A stretch of DNA of 64,000 nt from Sapria himalayana (lineage: Eukaryota; Streptophyta; Magnoliopsida; Malpighiales; Rafflesiaceae), in contig JAREIK010014550.1 in NCBI GenBank assembly GCA_029783825.1, positions 1 through 64,000 on the forward strand, read 5' to 3'. The notes under the pieces were generated by a model. That model made no database searches, was not told the DNA's origin, and was given only the letters and a program-made list of their open reading frames with translations. Made by a program: the position numbers and the translations under genes. Below, piece by piece: positions 53,863 to 64,000 of this stretch (positions are counted from its first letter, which is position 1; the number at the start of each line of letters is the position of its first letter).

Positions 53863-56800
53863 AATAATTTTTAATTTTTTTTCAAAAGTGAATTCAATAT
53901 TTATTTATAATAATAATTATATTTATATTTCATATAATTCGATATAAATAATTTTATTGATAAATATTCTAATAATTATGAAAAAATAAAAATATAATCT
54001 ATTATTAATAAGATAGATATCAATTAAAATATAATTACAAAACCTAAATGATTCAGAAGCAAATCAAATTATATTACTATATAATAATTTTTTGTTTTAA
54101 TTTTTTTTTCTTTTAATAAGTTTATCTATATTTTTTTGTTGAAAATAATTTATATAAATAATATTTGTCTAACTAATAATTTATTTTTTTATTAATATTT
54201 ATATAAAAATAAACAAATAAATAATTAAAATGAATATCCAAAATTATAATAAAAAAATAAAATGAGATTTATTGGTTTTTATTTAGGATATATATGATTA
54301 AAAAAATTATCTATTTAGGGTTTTCGAGATTTAGAAGGTATTCATTCAAGTATTTAGGCATTTAGTAGTTTATAGGTTTTATTTAAACAATGAAATAACA
54401 AATAAATTTTTTTTGATATTTTTTCAAATTTTTAAAGGTTATAACGTCTGAAAATATAATAATTTTAAAATTTTTTAAAAATGTGAATACAATATTTATT
54501 AATAATAATTATTATAACAATATATGATATAAACTAAATATAAACAATTTTATTGATAGATATTATATCAATTATCAAAAAATAAATTACAAAACTATTA
54601 TTAATATGATAGATATAAATTAAAATTTAATTACTAAACTAAAATGATTAAAAATCAAAGTAATTATATTACTAAATAATAAATTTTGTTTTTTAGTTTT
54701 AGCCTCATTATATAAGATTATATTTTTTTTTGATAAAAAATAAATTATTTTAATTATATTTGTATCACTCATAATTTATTTTGTAATTAATATTTCAATA
54801 AATTATTTAAATTATATTTATGGGTTAAGAGTTTAAAGGTTTAAGTATTTAGGGGCTTCGGGGTTTAGGAGTTTAGAGATTTATGTGTTTAGGTATTTAA
54901 TGGTTTATAAGTTTTATTTAAACAATGACATACAAAAATTTATTTTTTGTTATGTTTTCTCATTTTTAAGGTTATAACCTTTGGAAATATAACAATTTTT
55001 TAATTTTTTTTAAATATGAATACTATATTTAGTTATGATAATATTAATAATTATATATCATATAAATTCAATATAAACAATTATATTGATAGATATTATA
55101 TTAATGATCAAAAAATAAATTAATAAACTATTATAAATAAGATAGATATTATTTAAAATATATTTGCAAAACCTAAATTAATTCAAAATCAACATAAAAT
55201 AAATTACTAAATAATAATGTTTTGATGTTTTGCTTCTTTTTATAAGTTTATATTTTTTTGTTCTTAAATGTATATTATTTATATTATATTTGTCTTCCTC
55301 ATAATATATTTTGTAATTTATAATTCTATAAAATAAACTAAAAAATAATTAAAATGAATATTTACAATTATAATTAATACAAATAAAAGTGAGATTTATT
55401 ATTTATTATTCAAGATATACAATTTTAATGGTTTAGGTATTTAGGTGTTTTGGGGTTTATTGATTTAAGTGTTTATGCCTTAAGTGATTTATAGTTTTTA
55501 TTTAAAGAATGAAAAAACAAAAAATTTAATTTTTGTTTTTTTTTAATTTTTGCAGGTTATAACCTTTGAAAATATAATAATTTTTAATTTTTTTTAAATG
55601 TGAATATAATATTTAGTTATAAAAATCATAATAATTATATATAATATAAATTCAATATAAATAATTTTATTAATACATATTATAATAATGATCAATAAAT
55701 AATTAATAAACTATTATTATAAAGAATGATATAAATTAAATTATAAATGCAAAATCTAAAATGATACAAAATCAAAATAAAATATTCTACTAAATAATAA
55801 ATTTTTGTTTTTTATTTTTGTGCCTATTTTTATAATCTTATATTTTTTTATGAAATATAAATTATTTAAATTATATCTGTCTCACTAATAATTTATTTTG
55901 TAATAAATATTTTTATAAAAATAAACAGATAAATAATTAAAATAAAAATTAAAATGAGAGTTATGATTTATTATTAATGTATACCAGTTTAATGGTATTG
56001 AGATTGAAAATTTTATGAAATGTAAATACAATATTTCGTAATAATATTATTAATAATCATACATCATATAAATTCAATATAAACAATTTTATTGATAGTT
56101 ATTATAATAATGATCAAAAATTAAATTAATAAACTATTAATAATAAGATAGATATTAATTAATAGATATTTACAAAACCCAAATTGATTCAAGATTAAAA
56201 TAAAATATATTACTGAATAATAATTTTTAATTTTTAAAATTTACTTCTTTTATAAGCGTATATATCTTTTTTGATTAAAAATAAATTATTTAAATTATAT
56301 TTGTCTTACTCATAATTTATTTTGTAATAAATATTTCTATAAAAATAAACTAATAAATAATTAAATGAATATTTAAAATTATTATAAAAAGAAATAAAAG
56401 TTAGATTTATTAATTATTATGAATTATATAGTGGTTTAATGGTTTATGTATTTAGGTATTACTGGGGTTTAGGAGTATATTGATTTAATTGTGTATGCAT
56501 TTAGTGGTTTATAGGTTTTATTTAAAAAATAAAATAACCTTTGAAAATATAATAATTTTTAAATTTTTTTCAAAAGCGAATTCAATATTTAGTTATAATA
56601 ATCATTATATTTATATTTCATATAAATTCAATATAAACAATTTTAGTGATTAATATTCTAATAATGATCAAAAAATATATTAATAATATATTTTTAATAT
56701 AATAGATATCAATTAAAATATAATTAAAAACATAAAATGATTCATAAGAAAACCAAAATATATTACTATATAATAATTGTTTGTTTTGTAATTTTTTTTA

Positions 56801-58202
56801 TTTTAAAAAGTTTATCTATATTTTTTTGATTAAAATAATTTATATAAATTATATTTGTGTAACTCATAATTTATTTTTTAATTAATATTTATATAAAAAT
56901 AAACAAATAAATAATTAAAATGAATATTTAAAATTATAATGAAAAACAAATGAGATTTATTATTTAGGGTATACCAGTTTAATTTAAATTAGATCTGTCT
57001 CACTAATAATTTATTTTGTAATTAATATTTCAATAAAAATAAACTGATAAATAATTAAAATAAAAATTAAAATTATACTAAATAATTAAAATAATTTATT
57101 TTGTTCCTCTCTCAACTCTAGAATTATTGCTAAAGCTCTACCCAAAATAATAGGAGCTTTTACTTTATCTCTATTATGTCTCATCATATTTGATGTTGAA
57201 TCACTAGGTTATCAAAGGTAATTTGACTCATGTACGCTAACAGATTAAACCAAAGTTGTACCCCTATGTGTTGAAATAGCTAGTTGTTGAGGATGCTATT
57301 TATATTGATTATTGTAATTTCTACTAAATTATCTCTCATGCACACACTCAAAGCAATTTTTTTAAAACAAAGTTCACCTCTAAACAAATAACCACCTTGT
57401 AGCCTATTAGAACAAACTAGCCCTTGTGCAGTTTGAGCAGGGCGAGAAGTATGGGCTCTCTTTCAATCAAGAATCTAAAAATTTATTTTATTGGCATGTC
57501 TAAGCCTTTTTTTTATATCTTCATGGATGTGAAAAGTATCATTTCTTTCTTTTTATATTAAATGAGTTATGTATACAAGCTCATAATACCCAAAAAGGTG
57601 TAAATGAATCATATTCAAATGTATAAAAGGTTTTAATCATTGCTCAAAATATTAGTCTTGCATATTGACACTCGAGGTCACAAATCAATGGGAAAAGCCA
57701 TGGTGATATTTCCAATCCCAAAAATTGTAGCTATAGAAAGTTATAAAGAGTAGTACTAGAGCTTTAACTATTTCTAGGGTCATAACTTTTGCTCTTGAGG
57801 AATGTCCAAAGTTAAAATCATTCATAGTGCAATGACATTAAAATATAAAGATAAAATGCACAAGCTATGGTTATATCCAATACTGTGACCCAGTATTATA
57901 GTGATTAAATATGTATTCATGATCATTCTTAGTGCCATAACAATATGTTCAATAGAGAGACACAAGTTATAGCATATTCTCATAGATATGATTTTGTGTT
58001 CTAGAGACAAAATATACAATCATGACCATTGCTATTGCTACAATAATCTAAAGCAAGAAAGAGACTAAATCCAAAACTCACCCCTTGAGTCATGACTTTG
58101 TGTTACATATACAAAAATATAAATCTGTGACATTCCTAAAAGTTGTGAATTTCAATTTAAATTTAACACTTAGTCATTTAATTATAAAAGTGCAAAACAT
58201 GA

Positions 58203-58280
58203 GATTTAGGATTTAGGGTTTATGGATTAGGGTTATAGTTTATGGTTTATGGTTTAGGATTTTAAGTTTAGGGTTTAACG
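58203..58280 (+). repeat. Interstitial telomere-like tract in island copy 3
   Basis: TTTAGGG-related words, including exact TTTAGGG units, abutting the oligo-T run at 58,281. Confidence 0.8.
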
Positions 58281-58318
58281 TTTTTTTTGTTTTTTTTTTG
58301 GAAAATACACACTTTATT
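58281..58318 (-). other. Poly(A) run with AATAAA signal (transcript 3' end, minus strand)
   Basis: AATAAA on the minus strand at 58,318-58,313, with an A-run (one interruption) about 14 nt downstream. Equivalent to copies 1 and 2. Confidence 0.55.
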
Positions 58319-59568
58319 TATCATTTAGTCACACAACTTTTAAGAGACTAAAAAGCTGACTAATTTATGTCAGCCCACCAAATTTTATGCACCTTAATGA
58401 TTCTATGCATAATATACATAAAAACATAATACCTAATAATTCCATGCGTACGAATACAATTAAAATCACCTGGCATTCCCGGACTTCAGAGTTGGCATTG
58501 AGTCATTATGCACAGTGCATCTTTCCATTCGGATTTTTCTAAGCCTTTTGGAGGAACCTGAATGGTACACCATATTAAAACTATGAAAATATAAGATTTT
58601 GCATGTGTGTGACTTGCACCATCAAGCGTTTGCCTATGTCATTGCTATGTAATGGAATACATGTAAAACTGAATACCCATAAATCCAGAAGTCCATATCT
58701 ACGGCACTTTGTCAATTAATTCTCACCTCTGAATTCCACATTCTTTTGATCCAATGATCCTCAAAAAGTATCTCTTGGGTTAGAATACTTCCTCCTCGAG
58801 CTCCAAGAAGTGGCTGTATGTTGCAATGACAAAATATCAAAAAATATGCATGCATCGGTGTGCATGTGTGATGAGATCCATCTCATAGACTAATTATCTA
58901 CGCGTACAACTAACCTAGAATACAAGTAAAATTACAAAATGCTATAAAGGTGGGTCTTCTACTCCAGAGAGTGTAGCATCGCCTAATGTGTATTTACAAA
59001 ATCCATTAGTGGGCCCCACTTAGAAATACTCATGGGTCCAGTTGCCCTCATTGCATGCTACATAGAGAACAGACAAGATTTTGTGTGTGAGTATGTCATG
59101 ATCCATCTCTACAAGTACATGGTGCATACAAAGTTCAAAATACAAATAAGTCTACAAACATAAACTACAAGTTTGAATCATTCGCTCCCGTGTGGCTGGT
59201 ATGGACTCCATTGCTTACTGGCCCTGCTTGGAGATGCTTCGGATTTTTCCTGCTCTCCAATTAATCACAGATTACCTGCTACTTCTATTGGGCGATGGTT
59301 GGGTGGCCCTCTATGCTACCTGATAGGGCTAGTGGGACCCACTCCTAGCTACTCCTGGGTTTACTCCCTACCATTTTGCTCTGTCTCGTCAGTTGTCTGA
59401 ATGTTATCATCGCGGCTTGCTAGTGGGGCCCTCTACAAGCTGGTGTCCCATACATCTGGCTGCTTCCAGGACTTGCTGGCCCCTCTAAATGCTACACCAA
59501 AATGGACAAGAATATGTGCACATATGTACTATGGTCCGTCGCTATGTGTGTGTGGTGCAGCAGTATCA

Positions 59569-62500
59569 GGGTTTTGGAATTTAATAATTTAAGTATTTAT
59601 GTATTTTGTGGTTTATAGGTTTTATATAAATAATTAAATAACAAAAAAATTATTTTTATGTTTTTTTATCATTTTCAAGGTTATAACCATTGAAAATATT
59701 ATAATTTTTAATTTTTTTTCAAATGTTAATACAATATTTAATTATAATAATCATAAAAATTAAATATCATGTAAATTCAATATAAAAAAAATTTATTGAT
59801 CGATTTTTATAATACTGATTATAAAATAGTTTAATAAACTATTATTAATAAGATAGATATTAATTAAAATATATTTGCAAAACCTAAAATGATTCAAAAT
59901 CAAAGTAAAATATATTACCAAATAATAATTTTTTATTTTTAAATTTTTTATTCTTTTTATAAGCTTATAAATTTTTTTGATGAAGATAAATTATTTAAAT
60001 TATATTTGTCACATTCATAATTATATTTTGGAATTAATATTTCTATAAAAATAAACTAATAAATAATTAAAATGAATATTACAATTATAATGAATACAAA
60101 TAAAAATGAGATTTATGATTAATTATTTAGGGTATACCAGTTTAATGGTTTAAGTATTTAAAAGTTTAGGAGTTTAAAGATTTAAGTGTTTAGGCATTTA
60201 GTAGTTTATATGTTTTATTTAAATAATGAAATAACAAAAAAATATTTTTCAAATTTTTTATCAATTTTGAAGGTTATAACCTTTATAAATATAATAATTT
60301 TTAAATTTTTTTCAAATGTGAATACAATATTTAGTTATAATAAACTTAATAATTATATATCATGTAAATTAAAAATAAACAATTTTATTGATAGATATTA
60401 ATAAACTAAATATAAATATAAATATAATAATTATCAAAAAATAAATTAATAAACTATTATTTATTGATAGATATTTATATATTATTTATAAATACTTAAA
60501 CCTTTAAAGATGGTTTAAATGTTTAGCTATTTATAGGTTTTGGGGTTTATGAGTTTAATGATTTAAGTATTTAGGCATTTAGTAGTTTATATGTTTTATA
60601 TTAACAATAAATAACAAAAAATTATTTTTGTGATTTTATCTCATTTTCAAAGATGATAACCTTTAAAAATATAATAATTTTTAAATTATTTTCAAATGTA
60701 AATATAATCTTTAGTTATAATAATCTTTATAATTATATATCATGTAAATTCAATATAAATAATTTTATTGATAAATATTCTAAAAATGATCAAAAAATAA
60801 TTTAATAATCTATTATTAATAAGATAGATATCAATTAAAATATAATTACAAAACCTAAAATGATTCAGAAGCAAAGCAAAATATATTACTATATAATAAT
60901 TTTTTGTTTTGAAATTTTTTTTCTTTTAAAAAGTTTATCTATAATTTTTTGATGAAAAATAATTTATATTAATTATTTTTGTCTAGCTCAATTTATTTTG
61001 TAATTAATATTTGTATATAAATAAACAAATATATAATTAAAATGAATATTTAAAATTTTAATGAAAAAAAAATGAGATTTATTATTTATTATTTAGGGAT
61101 ACTGGTTAAATTTAAATTAGATCTATCTCACTAATAATTTATTTTGTTATTTATATTTCTATAAAATAAATTGAAAAATAAATAAAATAAAAATTTAAAA
61201 TTATACTGAATAAAAATTAAAATGAGATTTATGATTTATTATTAATGTATACCAGTTTAATGATTTATGTATTTAAAGGTTTTGTCGTTAGGAGTTTAGT
61301 GAATTATGTTTTTAGGCATTTAGTTGTTTATAGGTTTTATTTAAACAATGAAATAACAATAAAAATATTTTTGTTATTTTTTCACATTTTCATAAGATTA
61401 TAACCTTTGAAAATATAATAATTTTAAATCTTTTAAAAATGTGAATACAATATTTAGTAATAATAATCATTATAATTATACATAATATAAACTAAATATA
61501 AAATATTTTATTGATAGGTATGATATAAATTATCAAAAAATAAATTAATATGCTATTATTAATATGATATATATATATTAAAATATAATTAAGAACCCTA
61601 AAATGATTCAAAAACAATGTAAAATTTATTACTAAATAATAATTTTTGTTTTTTAGGTTTTTCTTCTTTTTATAAGCTTATATATTTTTTTGATGAAAAA
61701 TAAATTAATTAAATTATTTTTGTATCACTCATAATTTATTTTGTAATTAATATTTCAGTATATTATTTAAATTATATTTAAGGTTTACGAGTTTAAAGGT
61801 TTAAGTATTTAGGGGCTTCTGGGTTTAGGAGTTTAGAGATTTATGTGTTTAGGTATTTAATGGTCTTTAAGTTTTATTTAAACAATTATTTAACAAAAAA
61901 TTTATTTTTGTTATTTTTTCTAAATTTTGAAGTTTATAACCTTTGTAAATATAACAATTTTAAAATTTTTTTTATATGTGAATACAATATTTAGTTATGA
62001 TAATATTAATAATTATATATCATGTAAATTCAATATAAATAATTATATTGATAGATATTATATTAATGATCAAAAAATAAATTAATAAACTATTATTAAT
62101 AAGAAACATTTTATTTAAAATATATTTGCAACACATAAATTTATTCAAAATCAAAATAAAACATATTACTAAATAATATTTTTTTTGATGTTTTGCTTCT
62201 TTTTATAAGTTTATATTTTTTTTAATTAAATTAAAATTTTTAAATTATATTTATCTTCCTCATTATTTATTTTTAATTTATAATTCTATAAAAATAAACT
62301 AATAAATAATTAAAATGAATATTTAAAACTATAATGAATACAAATAAAATAGAGTTATTATTATATTTTTCAGGATATACTAGTTAAATGGTTTAAGTAT
62401 TTAGGTGTTTTGGGGTTTAGTGATTTAAATGTTTAAGCCTTTAGTGATTAATAGTTTTTATTTAAAGAATGAAAAAATAAAAATTTAATTTTTTGATTTT

Positions 62501-64000
62501 TTTTTAATTTTTGATGGTTATAACCTTTGAAAATATAATAATTTTAAAATTTTTTGAAATGTGAATACAATATTTAGTTATAATATTATTAATAATTATA
62601 TCTCATATAAATTGAATATAAACAATTTTATTGATATATAATATAATAATGATCAAAAATTAAATTTATAAACTATTAATAATAAGATATATATTAATTA
62701 AAAAATATTTACAATACCCAAATCGATTCATGATTAAACTATAATATATTACTGTATAATAATTTTTAATTTTTAAATTTTTACTTCTTTTATAAGTGTA
62801 TATATTTTTTTTGATTAAAAATAAATTATTTAAATTATATTTGTCACTCTCATAATTTATTTTGTAATAAATATTTTATAAAAATAAACTAATAATTAAT
62901 TAAAATCAATATTTAAAATTATAATAAATAAAATAAAAATTAGTTATATTAATTATTAAGTAGTAGATAGCGGTTTAATGATTTATGTATTTAAGAGTTT
63001 ACTGATTTACCTATATATGCTTTTAGTAGTTTATATGTTTTATTTAAAAAATAAAATAAAAAAAATTATTTTTGTTATTTTTTGATATTTTCAAAGGTTA
63101 TAACCTTTGAAAATACAATAAATTTTAAATTTTTTTCTAAAGTGAATACAATCTTTAATTATAAAAATCATTATATTTATATATCATATAAATTAAATAT
63201 AAACAATTTTATTGATAAATATTCTAATAATGATCAAAAAAAAATTAATAATCTATTATTAATAAGATAGATATCAATAAAAATATAATTACAAAACCTA
63301 AAATGATTTAGAAGCAAAGCAAAATATATTACTATATAATTATTTTTTGTTTTGAATTTTTTTTTCTTTTAAAAAGGTTATGTATATTTTTTTATGAAAA
63401 ATAATTTATATATATTATATTTGTCTAACTCATAATTTATTCTGTAATAAATATATTTATAAAAATAAACAACTAAATAATTAAAATGAATATTTAAAAT
63501 TATAATTAAAAAAAATGAGATTTATTATTTATTATTTAGGGATACCGGTTTAATTTAAATTAGTTATTTCTCACTAATAATTTATTTTGTAAATAATATT
63601 TTTATAAATATAAACTGATAAATATTTAAAATAAAAATTTAAAATTATACTGAATAAAATTTAAATGAGATTTATGATTTATTATTACTGTATACCAGTT
63701 TAATGGATTAAAAATTTAGAGGTTTTTTCATTTATGATTTTAGTGATTTATGTTTTAGGCTTTTAGTAGTCTATACGTTTTATTTAAAAAAAATAAAATA
63801 ACAAAAAAAATTTCTATAATTTTTTCTCATTTTCATAGGTTATAACCTTTGAAAATATAATAATATTTAAAATTTTTTGAAATGTGGATACAATACTTCG
63901 TTATAATAATATTAATAATTATATATCATATAAATTCAATATAAATAATTTTATTGATATATATTATAATAATGATTAAAATTAAATTTATAAACTATTG
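59569..64000 (+). repeat. AT-rich satellite array, block 8 (forward)
   Basis: Forward satellite. The first about 930 bp repeat the arrangement after island copy 1, including the unusual 'ttatttattg-atagatatttatatattatttataaatacttaaacc' type junction near 60,460-60,500 (compare 11,130-11,175). T-D pairs are at about 61,093 and 63,543, with B, C and E monomers between. The array continues beyond the window. No gene was seen. Confidence 0.94.
63086..63115. repeat. Perfect 30-bp palindrome of the satellite monomer
   Basis: Self-complementary over 30 bp in a type E monomer. Confidence 0.95.

Larger units (their letters stand above)
44105..57095 (+). repeat. AT-rich satellite array, block 7 (forward), clearest higher-order unit
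   Basis: Forward satellite. Boxes lie near 44,625 (T), 44,770 (D), 45,365 (E), 45,953 (G), 46,557 (H), 47,090 (B), 47,683 (C), 48,275 (D), 48,795 (B'), 49,388 (C'), 49,983 (I), 50,573 (J), 51,176 (K), 51,766 (F), 52,366 (G), 52,964 (T), 53,114 (D), 53,695 (E), 54,285 (H), 54,820 (B), 55,420 (C), 55,977 (D, cut), 56,425 (E) and 56,975 (T). The G-to-G distance, 45,953-52,366, is 6.4 kb and 11 monomers. The same order is found at 393-7,072 with an extra E-T-D insertion. The last T unit is interrupted by island copy 3. No gene was seen. Confidence 0.95.
57096..59568 (+). repeat. Non-satellite island, copy 3
   Basis: A third copy of the ~2.47-kb island, in the same orientation as copy 1 and set in the same position inside a T unit. 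The oligo-T run is at 58,281-58,299, the TTTATT complement of AATAAA at 58,313-58,318, and the telomere-like tract at 58,203-58,280. The open frame equivalent to 9283-9558 is broken here by an early TAA (the Cys-Asn stretch reads 'gctatgtaatgg'). The frame at 59,173-59,400 stays open but with mostly amino-acid-changing differences. I call no gene. Confidence 0.85.

Noticed and set aside
1..64000. CRISPR array, because of the regular repeats
   Set aside because: Repeat units are about 570 bp with no unique spacers, and plant transposons are present. This is a eukaryotic satellite.
1..64000. Organellar (mitochondrial or plastid) origin suggested by the high AT content
   Set aside because: No organellar gene, tRNA or rRNA can be recognised, while nuclear-type transposons and satellite monomers fill the window.

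Overview
The window looks like satellite-rich nuclear heterochromatin of a flowering plant. It is extremely AT-rich and contains no intact protein-coding gene that I can support. The plant assignment rests on three things: TTTAGGG-type (plant telomere-like) motifs, a degenerate Ac-like hAT transposon, and a Copia-type solo LTR carrying motifs typical of plant Copia LTRs. I cannot name the species. A centromeric or pericentromeric location is plausible but is inference.

About 52 kb of the 64 kb is one family of tandem satellite. Its monomers are about 565-605 bp, with a shortened class of about 515-535 bp and a very short derivative of about 145-150 bp. A full monomer has four recognisable parts in order. 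First is a GGTATACC-like box. Second is a tract of roughly 100 bp built from degenerate TTTAG/TTTAGGG-like words. Third is a 26-32 bp palindrome centred on AAAGGTTATAACCTTT. Fourth is a long AT-rich tail with a TGATCA box and often an ATAAGCTTAT box (HindIII site). At least ten diverged monomer subtypes recur in a preferred order, giving a higher-order unit of about 6.4 kb, best seen from 45,953 to 52,366. The array is much rearranged.

Layout: 1-7,789 satellite (+); 7,790-10,249 non-satellite island, copy 1; 10,250-18,307 satellite (+); 18,308-32,230 a 13.9-kb inverted block, made of satellite on the minus strand with a Copia solo LTR at 24,118-24,685 and island copy 2 (reversed) at 27,011-29,486; 32,231-40,400 satellite (+); 40,401-44,096 hAT transposon with a decayed transposase; 44,097-57,095 satellite (+); 57,096-59,568 island copy 3; 59,569-64,000 satellite (+).

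The three ~2.47-kb islands are embedded in the satellite at the same phase, with the same left and right junctions. They were therefore spread by satellite amplification, not by independent insertion. Each island holds a minus-sense (relative to copy 1) transcript-like segment ending in AATAAA plus a poly(A) run, directly abutting a (CCCTAAA)-like telomeric tract. Nothing here works as an operon or pathway; the interest is in the satellite architecture, its palindrome, the telomere-like tracts and the way foreign pieces have been captured and copied.
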